From Laccaria trichodermophora (lineage: Eukaryota > Basidiomycota > Agaricomycetes > Agaricales > Hydnangiaceae), in assembly GCA_018417955.1 (NCBI GenBank), contig JACTVC010000012.1, positions 124,001 to 188,000 of the forward strand: DNA of 64,000 nt. Direction: 5' to 3'. The position numbers and the translations under genes were made by a program. Under the pieces are notes generated by a model. The model saw only the letters and a list, made by a program, of their open reading frames with translations. It had not been told where the DNA came from and made no database searches. Below are positions 31,341 through 41,902 of this stretch, one piece after another. Every line of letters starts with the position of its first letter. Position 1 is the first letter of the stretch.

Positions 31341-32690
31341 AGGATGATGAAGTGGAGGTCCTCCGTGTAACAGACTGATTGATATAAGCAAATCAACGTA
31401 GCACAAGGCGAAGAAGCAAAGGGCTTTGAAATCAAGTTAACACTCCTGGAAAGAAAGAAACGACCACAGACATCAGTACCTAAGCCACGACGAGATAGGA
31501 GAGACCCCACACACCCAGGTAGCCATCGCAAAACGTTCCCAACTGATCCCCTCTCATGTGACTCCCCCGCACGAATCTCACTACCTCCCAGTCAGTTTTG
31601 ACACCTCCACACAAAACCAAAACGCTGGCGCGGAGCCTAACATGACATGCGGTCTTGAGGACGCAGACCGTCCCGAAGCATCCAACAAAACTCCAAGACG
31701 TCGGCCCATCGACTGTCTGGAAGGCATGTACATCCCGCACATCGACTGCATGCTCATCCCGCAACCCGCCCGACAAGTACAAGTTCATATCTACCACCAC
31801 AAAAGTGACCCGCGGACACGTCTCAAGGATGAAAACCCTGCGGCGCAAAAGGGGAGGGAAGGATGGGACCCAATGTGCAGTGGAAGAAGGGTGGACCGAG
31901 AGCGAGAAATGGACGTGGATTTCGGGAACTTGAGGCTAGTGAAGGATGCACCACGACAGGACCCATCCAACGACGATGACAAAAAACTGCCTTGAAGCGA
32001 AAGCGGGTAGCTCAGTGCTCAACTTCTGAAAGATAAAGAATCAATAACGACAGGCCTAGCGACGATGAAGAGCACGTAGCCCAATTCAACCCAATCCACT
32101 GATAAGGATTCCTCAGACTATCTTCACGCAAAAAACGATGCTGTATGATCAAGATCAAGTGATGCGTTGTTCTTTGGCTAGAGCTCCAGTCCGAGTCCGA
32201 GTGGGGGATGTTGAGTCGAGGATTTGGATTGAGTGTATGCCATGGTTCGTTTCGGGGACAAGAAGGCCCATTAAAATGATGGGCCGGAGCTGTGGGTACA
32301 GCTCTGTCCATCGTTGAATGTCGAATTTTGAATGTTGGATGTTGAACGTTGAACGCTGACATTTGCGCGGCCACGATCAACTCTCTGCCGCCGTAGAAGC
32401 CGTCCGCCCGCTTTCCCTCAGTTCGGGCGAATCTCCTCGACGACGATGATAGTCCGCATGAGCTCCGGTCGCTTAGGAATAGGACTAATTTCTAGCGAAA
32501 TGGCCACGAGGAGTTGAATATCGGGTTCAGAACAGAAAGGTGCGATGAGAATTGCCTAGTGTCGCAACTTCGATGTGTATCGTATACGGCGTTTTTCGAG
32601 ACCGAAGTGCACTGTTTGTAGTCCTCCTTTGGCCCCCGACCATCCAAGATTGAATATTCCTGTCGTCTCCTGTCTTGTAGAGCCCGCATG
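31341..32690. other. Region without a recognised gene
   Basis: An open frame on the plus strand (about 31558-31995) has no ATG at its start and only polar low-complexity content; a minus-strand frame over the same bases has no familiar motif. A TTGAATGTTGGATGTTGAACG-like short repeat occurs at 32315-32355. Nothing further is supported. Confidence 0.4.
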
Positions 32691-32695
32691 GTTAG

Positions 32696-32985
32696 AACGT
32701 GTTACCCGAGAAAATCACCCTCGTACCTGACACTTCCCGTCCGCCACCCCTCGAGTACGTCTACGTCCATCCCCTTGAAGCGCACCAAGGTGAGCCACAA
32801 CCACCTCAATGGCGGATTCCATAAATAAGGCATGAGTGCGGTTCATCTGGGTCATTGTAGATTATGAGGACGTAGTTCGGGCGAAGGGCGCTTCTTCACA
32901 GACGCGCGTCTGTAATGCGATACTAAATCCTAGGTACTGTCTGATACTCCAAAATCAGCAGTCGGAGTCGAAGAGGCCAGGCTAA
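32696..32985 (+). CDS. Possible gene fragment, two exons, unknown
   Basis: Two open segments (32696-32789 and 32861-32985) are linked by an intron with good ends (gtgagc...cattgtag, 71 nt) and keep one frame across the junction, reading ...PPPLEYVYVHPLEAHQ then YEDVVRAKGASS. An acceptor-like gttag precedes the first segment, so earlier exons may exist. No start codon or homologue is recognised. It could be a decayed gene. Confidence 0.25.
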
Positions 32986-34150
32986 GAGCGACGTCGAAGA
33001 CGATGGCCAAGGAGGGAGAGGTTGTGGTCAACTTCAAAGCCGGATCAAAAATCTCATTCAACAGGAAACTCCGACTCAAATGCCACTTCAACCAAACTTC
33101 AACCTTGCGTCCTCCCCATCCTTACAACATCATTAAAGAGTGGCTTGATCCCCCACCCCCACCCCCTGTGCTTCAGTCTACGTGGAACTGACCTATTTTA
33201 CAATTCATTAGACGGCAAAGTTCGATTACTTCCGAGTCAGATGGATCCAGAAGTGGAATTCACATACTCAAAGACCATAATTCTCAAAATGCGTTCTTAT
33301 AAGTGTATCATACACGGCGCATGATATCCTTTGACAAATCTCTCCCTTTTCTTTTCAGCAACACTCCGAAGCGTAACCAACGATGAAGTCTAAAGATCTA
33401 ATCGTTCATCGTCCTTGTATTGATCGAATTCACACACAGCAATCAAATCCCCCACCTTCGTCCTGACCCACCCCTCGGTGCAGGCGACCCACACCTGAGT
33501 ACGGCAACACGCATCGAACTCACATCCGACATTACTGAGCCCCTCTTCTGCGGCACCTCCCGAAACTCATGAATTAAGAAGAGGCTGAGGCCGATTCACC
33601 TACATCGCCTGCCGACAATCATAACGATGCATTCCTCGTCTTGCGAAATTTGGCATTAGGAATCATTGCGCTCCTTCGCTGACATATCCCCAGTATCTAC
33701 AACCTGCTGCAATCAGTTTGGACGACAGAGGGCAGTGTTCGTTCTCTTTCAATTTTTTCTCTGATGAGGAAATACAGGGTTTTGCATGAAATACAGTCTA
33801 TAAATACTCAATAGCGAGCATGCCGAGTAGAATGCACCAACAGAATTACTGCACAGAGTACAAACCAAGTACAAATGTAGCGGTGACAGCGAGCGACGTC
33901 CGTGGGAGAGCGACGTGCAGGGTCGCATATAAATAGCTGTCCATAACGACATCTTAAACTCATCCAGAGCTCTGCCTGTGCGATCTGTAAAGCGTAATCA
34001 TGTGAGTGGCCATTTTCTAAGAATGAAACGGTGGTATACGATTCGTAGCTCACGCCGCCAGTTGCTTCATATTTACATAGAATATATCAGGCACACCGAA
34101 CCAACGCCGAACAAAAATCCAGAATGATGGGTTACCTCATCTGCCCTTAT
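32986..34150. other. Region without a recognised gene, upstream of the secreted-protein locus
   Basis: No supported ORF or RNA gene. The inverted duplication that includes the first secreted-protein gene begins at about 33965. Confidence 0.4.
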
Positions 34151-34159
34151 TCCATTCCA

Positions 34160-34165
34160 TATAAA
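34160..34165 (+). promoter_or_regulatory. TATA box of secreted-protein gene 1
   Basis: TATAAA lies 98 bp before the ATG at 34258. Paralogues have TATA-like boxes at 35597 and 37748. Confidence 0.5.
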
Positions 34166-34257
34166 CAGAGGAGTCGTTGGCGGTCGAGGCTTCAGTGACT
34201 TTGGGGCCTTTTTTTTCCCTTTCAGCTGCCCTTTCGAACTTTCACTCCTCTACGAAG

Positions 34258-34729
34258 ATGTGCTCCTTCCTCACCATCTTCACCCTCCTGATCGGCGGTA
34301 CCATGCTCACGTCTGCGATGGTAGCCCGCGCTCCAACACCATCCGGCAATCCTTGTGTCTACACGTGCCCCCTCAAAGACCTCAACAACAAGGCATTGAC
34401 TGTTCATGTTGAAACCACCGACCCTATTTACTGTCAATATAATGGGGCCACCCACTCCTGCTCGTACAGCAAGGTTTGCTATACACGCAACCTCGCATCA
34501 TCTAGATCTTTACTAAAAATTTAACTAGACCACAGGATTGTTGACGGCCGACAACGACAGCGGGAAGTGCCCTTCCACAGCCGTCTGCTCGACATCCTCC
34601 CGTCGTCGTCGTGATCCTCTTCCTCAGTCCCCCCGTCGGCGAAACCCTGCCACACGCCAAGTTGATACATCTCCGTTGAAGGTTAGAAGTCAACTTGGGG
34701 CTGCTAAGCGGGCTAAGAGGTCGGTTTAG
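34258..34729 (+). CDS. Small secreted cysteine-rich protein 1
   Basis: Two exons (34258-34473 and 34529-34729; 55-nt GT-AG intron, phase 0) encode 138 residues. The start gives a clear signal peptide (MCSFLTIFTLLIGG...SAMVARA). The mature part has six Cys: CVYTCP, YCQYN, CSYSK, then GKCPS and AVCST, enough for three disulfides. The C-terminal third is basic with RRRR, RRR, KRAKR clusters that could be Kex2-type processing sites. The pattern CP..D...L...CxY...CxYxK TGxLTAD...CP resembles secreted proteins of unknown function common in mushrooms. It is presumably exported; its role is unknown. Its closest relative is the inverted copy at 37208-37667. Confidence 0.85.
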
Positions 34730-35282
34730 ATGGTGCCGAAATCCCATGGTGAGTTGTGCTATTCTCCCAGTCTCGCATATATTTTTTTTTGATAGAGGAC
34801 TAGATGTCGGGGCCCGGACATATGGATATTTACACCTACTTTTGCCAATCGCGGCTTCACACCACATCCCTGGATGCTTTCCTTTTATTACCCGGATTTT
34901 TTAACACTACCCGTCTATCTAGTTTTGACAAGAATAGAACTTCTTCGCCCTTGACTGTACCATTCATTTCTGTTATAGTACTAATGTCGTTTGTACTTAA
35001 CTAAATAGTTACTCGTTAGCTTAAGAGTCTGTAGTATAGAAAACGCGAAGCGCGTAACAGAGTTACTCAGACTGATAGTGGTGCGGCACGTAAAACCCAA
35101 CTTCCCCCCTGCTAGTGCTACACTTATAATTGCGCTCAAATTGGCGAGGACCTCAGGCCTTTCCATCGGCTTCGGCCGCGGGGGCTCGATGCCATATAAA
35201 TATTCCTTCAAGATCGGTGGCGACCAGAACTTGGCTGTCATGCGCTCGCTCCTTGTTATACAAACCACTTTCTCTGGCAGGC

Positions 35283-35360
35283 ACTCGTTTTTTCTCACTT
35301 CTTCTGTGCGCGCGAATCTGATCTCACTGGACGGACAAGACGGAAGATTGGGAGGAGAAA
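35283..35360 (+). pseudogene. Decayed 5' fragment of a gene 2 paralogue
   Basis: The reading VRANLISLDGQDGRLGG matches the end of the signal peptide and start of the mature protein of gene 2 (VRANLISVDLRG), after a hydrophobic stretch. Downstream similarity is lost. It is probably a truncated duplicate. Confidence 0.4.
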
Positions 35361-35596
35361 TCAAAATAACCGGGACTGAGGCGTTTCGTAGGTAAGCCTT
35401 TTGTTTGCTGAGGTATTTCGAATAACTTATACAACCTCAGAGGAAATCTCATATCGAACGGGTTTTCACTCTGAATTCGACGCTAACTTTCTTAACGTCG
35501 TTGTCATCTTATGGGTTTATTTCGTTCCAGACTGATTATTAAATATAAGTTTGACCCAGAACGTTTTTAGTAGTGTCAGCCACACCTTTGGCTGGA

Positions 35597-35604
35597 TATA
35601 AAAA
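35597..35604 (+). promoter_or_regulatory. TATA box of secreted-protein gene 2
   Basis: TATAAAAA lies 76 bp before the ATG. It is followed by ACCGTTCA, which also follows the TATA box of gene 3. Confidence 0.55.
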
Positions 35605-35672
35605 CCGTTCAAAGCCAGACGCGAATACGCCTTGGTCATCAAACACTCGCCCACCGTAGTTCGCGATACGCA

Positions 35673-36317
35673 ATGCCCCTCCGGCCTCTGAGCACCAGCC
35701 TCAGGATCCTTACACTCGTTTTGCTCGTCGTTCCTACCCTTGTGCGCGCGAACCTAATCTCTGTCGACCTTCGAGGCAACACGGACCGCGACCTGAACCT
35801 TCAAGACATCGCTGACCTCGTGGGCCTTGGCGTTGACGTCGATGATGGCGGCGTTTCCTTAACGCTGGACTTGCCGAGTGACGACGCAGGACCACCAGAG
35901 CCAGCGGCAAGCAAAGTCGTCGCCCGCACCACCACGTACTCCTGCCCGCCGAAAGACAAGCACGGAAACGTTCTCGGCTTCCACTCCCAGTCTAGCAGTC
36001 CGATGCGATGCATGTACAAAAGCCAGGATAGGGACAGAGGGTCGTATTGTCTGTATGACAAAGTCAGTTCTCCAACTCATCTATGATAACGAGATTCGTT
36101 TTCTGACGCGTAGATTTTACAGCGCTCTGGAGCCCTAACAGCAGACCACCACGACGACTTGTGCCCAGAGATCGCCTCAGAGAACTCTTCATCAAAGCGT
36201 CGACGCAGTCCTCTCCCTGTATCGCCCAGGAAGCCGTCAGCCACTCGAGCGCCTATCTCTGCTGCAATGAGGACGAGAAGCAAGCTGGGGATAATGAAGC
36301 ACAGAAGACGAGGCTGA
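35673..36317 (+). CDS. Small secreted cysteine-rich protein 2 (diverged, longer)
   Basis: Exons 35673-36062 and 36123-36317 (60-nt intron, phase 0, branch-like CTGAC near its end) encode 194 residues. The signal peptide is LRILTLVLLVVPTLVRA. An extra acidic segment of about 60 residues precedes the shared domain: YSCPPKDKHGN, MRCMYKS, SYCLYDK, then, after the intron at the same position as in genes 1 and 3, RSGALTADHHDDLCPE. The tail is again basic (KRRRSP, RKPSATR, KHRRRG). It lacks the second Cys of the exon-2 pair. The shared intron position and exon-2 motif make common ancestry with genes 1 and 3 clear. Confidence 0.8.
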
Positions 36318-37207
36318 GGCATATCATCGGTAAGCTCTATATCCCGTCGCTGAATGATACGAGAGAGACTGATTTACGGTGCAGATTACGCCGGGCTCAG
36401 AGATATTCCTGCCCGACCTTGTCAGAAACACATCTTCGTTCGCTTACAATTCGTTCAGTTACAATTCGTTCATACAGTTCCGTTCAAAATCGTACCGTCG
36501 TTGAATAGGCCGTTTGTGTACCCTGTTCTGTCTCCATCTTTACAACCGCAGCCGCTCCGAAAAGTCGCTAAAAATCAGCCTGAGGCCTTTCAAAACAGGA
36601 GTGGGTCAGAGGTTTCGGTTGAACTTGTGTGCTAGTCACCGTGGAAATGATGGATGACAGCAGAATTATGTAAGTAGTTTGCGGAACCGACAACTGTATA
36701 TTCCTGTTTACTTCGCCAAACAAGTGTCTATTACTACTTCAAATTAGGCCAAATCGAGGCAAGGCTAATTAGAAGGATGAAGGATCCCGCGAACGTCGGC
36801 AAGCTGGCAACCATCAGAGCTTTGTTACTTTCTGGAACAAAATTGGACAAACGTGGAACCATTGAACAGACACAAAGGGTTGGTAATAATAGTCTACACC
36901 ATTCTACATGTGTTAACTAGACAAATGAATGGTACAGTCAAGGTCTTCTAAGGACGGAGAAGTCCTTGCATTGTTCAGTTCAAGAATGTAAAAATTAGAC
37001 GGGTAGTGTTAAAAAATCCGGGTGAAAAAAGGAAGGCATCCAAGGACGTGGAGTGAAGCCGCGATCGGCAAAAGCGGGTGCAGTGGGAAGTAACTAGTAG
37101 ATATGCATGGTATGTATATCGTTCGAGGGGACCCGACATCTAGTCCTCTATCAAACAAATGCGACACTGGAAGGGTAGTACAACTCACCGTAGGATTATG
37201 GCACCAT
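36318..37207. other. Interval between secreted-protein genes 2 and 3
   Basis: No supported gene. The inverted duplication's right arm begins at about 36923. Confidence 0.4.
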
Positions 37208-37667
37208 CTAAACCGACCTTTTAGCCCGCTTGGCAGACCCAAGTTGATTCCTGGTCTTCAAAGGAGCTGTATCAACTTGGCGTCCAGAGTTTCGCAGACG
37301 GGGTGATGAAGGAAGAGCATCACGACGACGGGAGGATGTCGAGCAGACGGCTTTGGAAGGGCACTTCCCACTGTCGTGGTCAGCCGTCAACAATCCTGTG
37401 GTCTAAACAAACTTTTAGTAAGGAATGACGATGCAAGTTGCGTGTATAACAAACCTTGCTATACGAGCAGTAGTGGACGATCGAATTATATTGACAGTAA
37501 AGAGGGTCGCTGGTTTCATCACGAAGGCCCAATGGCTTGTCGTTGAGGTCTTTGGAGGGGCACTTGTAGACACAAGGAGTGTTGGATGGCGTAGAACCGC
37601 GGGCTTCCAACGCAGACGTGAGCGTAAAACCAATCAGGAGGGTGAAGATGGTGAGTAAAGAGCGCAT
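37208..37667 (-). CDS. Small secreted cysteine-rich protein 3
   Basis: Exons 37667-37455 and 37402-37208 on the minus strand (52-nt intron, phase 0) encode 135 residues. The signal peptide is MRSLLTIFTLLIGFTLTSA. The mature Cys pattern is the same as gene 1 (CVYKCP, YCQYN, CSYSK, GKCPS, AVCST), and the basic tail ends SAKRAKRSV exactly as gene 1 does (AAKRAKRSV). It is the inverted paralogue of gene 1; both copies look intact. Confidence 0.85.
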
Positions 37668-37740
37668 CTTGTAAAGGAGGGAAGTTTGAAAGGCGGCAGA
37701 AAGGGAAAACAGCCTGGAGCAACCGGCAGCGACTGAACGG

Positions 37741-37748
37741 TTTATATA
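37741..37748 (-). promoter_or_regulatory. TATA box of secreted-protein gene 3
   Basis: TATATAAA on the minus strand, about 75 bp before the ATG, then ACCGTTCA as at gene 2. Confidence 0.55.
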
Positions 37749-37932
37749 AAAAAGGGCAGATCAGGTCCCCATCATTCTTGATATTTGTTCCGCACACGGT
37801 GCCTGATATAAATGATATTAAGCGACTGGCGGCGTCGCGCTTTAGCTAGGAATCGTATGCCGCCGTGCGTTTCATCCGTAAAAAATGGCCACTCATGATT
37901 ATGCTTTACAGACCGCACAGGCAGAAGCCTTT

Positions 37933-38261
37933 AAGGTGTCGTCATACACTGTCAATGTCATAAAGCCTAAAGGGAAAGCGTAAATCTATACGACCCTGCA
38001 CGCCGCTCACACGCAAGTCGGCCCGCACGCTGTCACTTCCTCACCCTAATTTACATCTCCACTTGGTGTTGATTTGGTGTGCACTCGTACCTACTCGTAC
38101 CAGCGGCGCCTTCTATTCGGCATGCTCGCCATTGACCACTCATTCCCTCATCACACAAAAAAATGGAAAGAACGAACATAGTAAAACTTGAGTAAAACCC
38201 CTATCAAGCATTAGACTCAGTTCAGTGATTTTATTGACAAAATGACTCTTCCGCTTTACTT
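37933..38261. other. Interval left of the copia element
   Basis: No supported gene or repeat beyond the end of the inverted duplication. Confidence 0.4.
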
Positions 38262-38266
38262 CCTCC

Positions 38267-38453
38267 TGTTGGAAATAGAGGATAAAGTTCTATTATGTAC
38301 AAGTTTCTACAGTCCTTATATACCTAATTACTATGTATTTACCATGTTCTAGTGTTATCTACATACTCGGGATTACTAAGTTAATAGTCTGATATTACTA
38401 ATTAATTAAGTGCGAGAATGTACTTGCAAATGCCAGATTGTACTATTCCAACA
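38267..38453 (-). repeat. 3' LTR of the copia element
   Basis: 187 bp, with inverted ends TGTTGGAA/TTCCAACA; partner of 40718-40904. Confidence 0.92.
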
Positions 38454-38676
38454 CTCCTCCTCAATTCGGCATTTCCGAAGAGCTTCCTAAAATTCCAAAA
38501 ATAGTTCTTCCATGTCTGTGCTGGTCACATAGCATCAGCACCAGAATATCTGTAGATCATTCCTTAGATCTGCAGTCTTTTGCCTGATAGGCATCCCAAA
38601 ATATATTTCCCCATTTCGGCAGGAGCTCTTCCTCAACTGCTTACTTGCTGATAGCCTGGGAAATTCCATAATTCCT

Positions 38677-38842
38677 TCAATAACATGCATCACCTAGCGA
38701 TGCAATTGCAAATTGTGATGTTTCCTTTGTCAGTGAATCATTGATATCTTTTCCATCAGCTGTTTTGACGGCTTTGCAGTGTCGTGAGATATGTCCGGTG
38801 TGTCCACAGCGATAGCACGTGCGATTATCAATTAATCCTTCA
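38677..38842 (-). pseudogene. C-terminal Gag part with zinc knuckle (copia)
   Basis: Continues the Gag frame of 40041-40623 across the hAT-like insertion: without the insertion the frame reads RHEG-LIDNRTCYRCGH. The knuckle CYRCGHTGHISRHC is a complete CX2CX4HX4C. It ends SLGDACY at 38677 and no further domain follows before the LTR. Confidence 0.8.
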
Positions 38843-39956
38843 AGGACCCCCGAAAATCCTGCTAAATGGTAGATACTAAAATGGCCGATTTTCAGATTCT
38901 TGTCTGTACCAATTTTGGCGAACTCTGTCCGGATTTTATCTAGCCTAGTCATAATATAAAAATTTTGTCCGGACTACGTATCTAGCCATATTTAGGGCCC
39001 AAGTTTGTCCGGAATCTAGTATCTGGCCTCCAGAGGACTGGAATTTGAAGGAAAAGTGGAAATCTGGCTAAATTACTAAACTACGCACTGTCCTTGGCCT
39101 TTTGGCGCTTCCTAAAGGCCTTCATTGCCTTTCTGAGCTGTTCCTTCCCCTTTTTCAAGTCATTGAAGAGTACCATATCGACGGGAGAGAGCTCAAATCC
39201 ACTATTGTTGACTTTCAATGGCTGGGTATTCAGAAGTGTCAGAAAACTTGTTGGTGGCAGCAGGACATATTGGTGTAATTGAAGCAATGCAGTGACCTCT
39301 GGAATGGAGCGGAACTGGGCACCGTGACTGCTGTGCTCGAAAACTTGTAGAATGATCTTCGAAAGGGCGGTATGCATGGTGCATCGGCACTAAACCAGAC
39401 ATTCGTTTTCATTCCAATGACACCCTTCGTCATTTTGGGCAATGCGAACTCCAGGAATTTGGTGACCGGGAGCCCGTAAGAAGGGAATAGTTGTTGGGAT
39501 TGTGACTCTGGGACTTGCAGTACAGTGTTTCGGGCGTCCGACACCTTGGGCAGTACATCTTGGTAGTTTTTCTGGACTCCAATCCAATCTGATTCTTTGA
39601 AAACACCTTCAGCGTCGAGGCACATTTCACGCCACATTATGTTCAATATATCATTCGGTACCTGATCGCATGTTGTAAAAACAAAAATAAAAGCTCACAA
39701 CAGGGTTCAAACAGCAGACTACATAGATTCAACCATAGGTTGATGCGCTTACGGTTATCCATTGCACTATGCGACCATACATGTCTGGTTAGGTATCTAG
39801 CCTGTCAACCTCCTTGGAAAGCTGTCCGGATTTTGTATCTAGCATTTTGCTAATTTTGTCGAAAACCTGTCCGGTTTGTCTCTAGCCTAGCACCCCCATT
39901 TTCAAAATTTCTGTCTGGATCCGTATCTACCATTCAGCAGGATTTTCAGGGGTCCT
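38843..39956. mobile_element. hAT-like transposon nested in the copia Gag
   Basis: 1,114 bp; ends AGGACCCC(C/T)GAAAATCC are inverted over about 33 bp, and an 8-bp duplication atccttca flanks it (38835-38842, 39957-39964). Subterminal motifs TGTCCGGA...TATCTAGC recur three times near the left end (38912-39025) and three times near the right (39830-39940), a typical transposase-binding arrangement. Minus-strand open frames (39081-39646) show no known transposase motif, so it is probably non-autonomous. Confidence 0.88.
39693..39775 (-). other. tRNA-like relic inside the hAT-like element
   Basis: On the minus strand an A-box-like segment (CATAGTGCAATGGATAACCG) and a B-box-like segment (GTTTGAACCCTG) lie at tRNA spacing, with an anticodon-stem-like ATCAA...TTGAA between. 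The T-stem does not pair, so it is not a functional tRNA; perhaps a tRNA-derived fragment. Confidence 0.3.
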
Positions 39957-40040
39957 ATCCTTCATGGCGATCCCAATTTGGGCCTCTGCGCCCACCTGGT
40001 CCCTTTCCATCATTATTGATGCGGTTACTAGATAGGGCAA

Positions 40041-40623
40041 TCTCTGTGCCTGGCCCTCCTTTTTGTCATTCCTCCTTGAGCAATGCACTTTTAACATCAG
40101 TTGTTGTTAACTCCTCCTTTGATGCAATAAGTGATGTAGCTATGCTTGAATATTCATTGTCCAAATTGAATATAAGGACATCTGTAATGTCTTGATCTGA
40201 GAGTGATACTCCGATGGCATTGAGTTTTCTTGCCAGATCTGTGATGCCGTTGACATAAGCAGAAATTGATGCACTCGTGTCATGCTCAAATCCATAGAAT
40301 TGCCATTTAAGGTTAATGCACATGGATCGACTGTTCTTCTTGTAAATATCCTTCAGCACTTTCCACACTTCTGGTCCATTTTTAGCGTTGCGTATGTATG
40401 TGTATTGGCTTGGCTCGACGGTAAGCGCAATCAATGTAAATCCTTCCTTGGCTTTAGTCTCCCATGACTTCTCTGCCTCCTTTGTGGATGGTTTTTCTTC
40501 TTCTCCAGAAGTCACCTTCCAACATCCCTTCTGCTGAAGCACTATACTGACTGCAAATTTCCAATCATGATAATTCTGGCTATTAAGCTTTGTGATGGTC
40601 ACAATTATCCAATCACTTGACAT
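40041..40623 (-). pseudogene. Copia Gag, N-terminal part
   Basis: ATG at 40623; MSSDWIIVTITKLNSQNYHD is the standard start of copia-type Gag (the Leu-x-x-x-Asn-Tyr-x-x-Trp pattern), followed by the helical capsid region (ISAYVNGITDLARKLNAIG, LTTTDVKSALLKEE). A TGA at 40066-40068 interrupts the frame, which then continues in phase (QKGGPGTEIALSSN) to the hAT-like insertion. CGA to TGA would explain the stop. Confidence 0.85.
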
Positions 40624-40717
40624 GATGGTATAAATAGCCACAAGATAAGATAGGGCAGCAGTGCACAAGTGCAGTAAAAGCGGTGAGTCTCTTTCCTGGG
40701 GGCTGGGGCCCATAACC

Positions 40718-40904
40718 TGTTGGAAATAGAGGATAAAGTTCTATTATGTACAAGTTTCTACAGTCCTTATATACCTAATTACTATGTATCTACCATGTTC
40801 TAGTGTTATCTACATACTCAGGATTACTAAGTTAATAGTCCGATATTACTTATTAATTAAGTGCGAGAATGTACTGGCAAATGCCAGATTGTACTATTCC
40901 AACA
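40718..40904 (-). repeat. 5' LTR of the copia element
   Basis: Partner of 38267-38453; about 5 differences, two at CpG sites. Confidence 0.92.
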
Positions 40905-40909
40905 CCTCC

Positions 40910-41620
40910 TCAATCTATTGTCACCAGAAAATTGCTGCTTCTAGTTTTGCAGGAGAGCCTTTCTTTTGTCTTGATATTCAGGTGATGGATTAGAAGGGTT
41001 ATGTCTTGGGGAGTGTTTTTGCTGGATGTCCTATAAACTCAAAAAGTATTTCAACATGGCTGATTGAAATTCTAGACGCATTCATTGATAAAATAAATCA
41101 TTGGCTTTAGCCTTTAAGTTGGAAGGTTCTACCAAAGGAGTGTGGTGCAAGATGCTTTAAATCAGTACAAAGTTCAACTGTTTGCAGCACATCTCTTTAT
41201 TCAACAATCCTGCAGGCCACCGCTGAGAATGACAATTCCCTACCACTTGGCAAAACCGCTGCAGAGGCAGGTACTTGACACCATTCTGTCGGTAGTTGAA
41301 TAAATTCTTGGAGTGCTTTTGACTATTTACCAAGCACACGGATGGGGATGAACCAATGTGAGGAGTGTCCATCTCATTCAAGGTTTATTTAGCAGTGAAA
41401 CACAGACAGTAATTTGGGTGTGGACTTGCAAAGGACGACCACGAAAAATTTATACTTCTGACAAAAAAAAAATTCAAACAAGTGGATGACAAGTGTGAAA
41501 TGGTGTCTGTAGACTTCTCACGTAGTAAGTCATGAGGAGAAGTTGAGGGGTGGCTGACAACGTGTCAGTGCTTATCCTGATCGATGAGCAGTTACTGGGT
41601 GCTCAGCTGGCCGGACGTGT
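40910..41620. other. Region without a recognised gene
   Basis: AT-rich; a 74-residue minus-strand open frame (41157-41381) has no domain. Nothing else is supported. Confidence 0.4.
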
Positions 41621-41828
41621 TGTTGGTAAGTGACACAAGCCTAGCAGGCTCGTGTTGACGTGAGACCTTAGTCTGCGGGCATACGATGCGAATGGTAGTA
41701 GATTGCTAAAAATGATAGGTAACCCCAACATAGGGTTCCCTTTGTATATACACAACAAACAACTATCTACAAATGAATATAACGGTGCGTGATGTTAATG
41801 ATCCCTGCTACTTCACAAAGCCCCCCAC
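41621..41828 (-). repeat. Candidate LTR end and polypurine tract of a second Ty3-type element
   Basis: On the minus strand GTGGGGGGCTT at 41818-41828 adjoins TGTGAAGTAGC, the same arrangement as at 3181/3182 and 60228/60229. A matching TGTTGG start lies at 41621, giving a possible 197-bp LTR. No partner LTR is found in the window, so this is tentative. Confidence 0.4.
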
Positions 41829-41902
41829 ATCAGTAGCCGTGACTATGATTTTTGCTGTTGTTTGGCCTTGTACTTCTGATGTTTCTGCCCACCTCGAGGG
41901 CG

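Larger units (their letters stand above)
33965..34975 (+). repeat. Inverted duplication, left arm (carries secreted-protein gene 1)
   Basis: It matches the reverse complement of 36923-37932: upstream words TGCCTGTGCGATCTGTAAAGC and GTGGCCATTTT, the whole gene, and downstream GGATTTTTTAACACTACCCG and CTTGACTGTACCATTCATTT. Identity by eye is about 80-85%. Confidence 0.8.
34976..35672. other. Interval between secreted-protein genes 1 and 2
   Basis: It contains a decayed 5' fragment of a gene 2 paralogue (about 35283-35360) and a TATA box at 35597. Otherwise nothing is supported. Confidence 0.4.
36923..37932 (-). repeat. Inverted duplication, right arm (carries secreted-protein gene 3)
   Basis: Reverse complement of 33965-34975 with promoter, gene and 3' flank retained. 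Gene 2 lies between the arms. Confidence 0.8.
38267..40904 (-). mobile_element. Short Ty1/copia element coding only for Gag, with nested hAT-like insertion
   Basis: 187-bp LTRs (38267-38453 and 40718-40904; TGTTGGAA...TTCCAACA) flanked by cctcc on both sides (38262-38266, 40905-40909). Transcription is on the minus strand. After the 5' LTR the sequence GGTTATGGGCCCC could pair with the anticodon arm of initiator tRNA-Met, as in copia half-tRNA priming. A purine run (GAGGAGGAG) precedes the 3' LTR. Without the nested insertion the element is about 1.5 kb and encodes Gag but no protease, integrase or RT, so it would depend on a relative. LTRs differ at about 5 of 187 positions. Confidence 0.9.
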
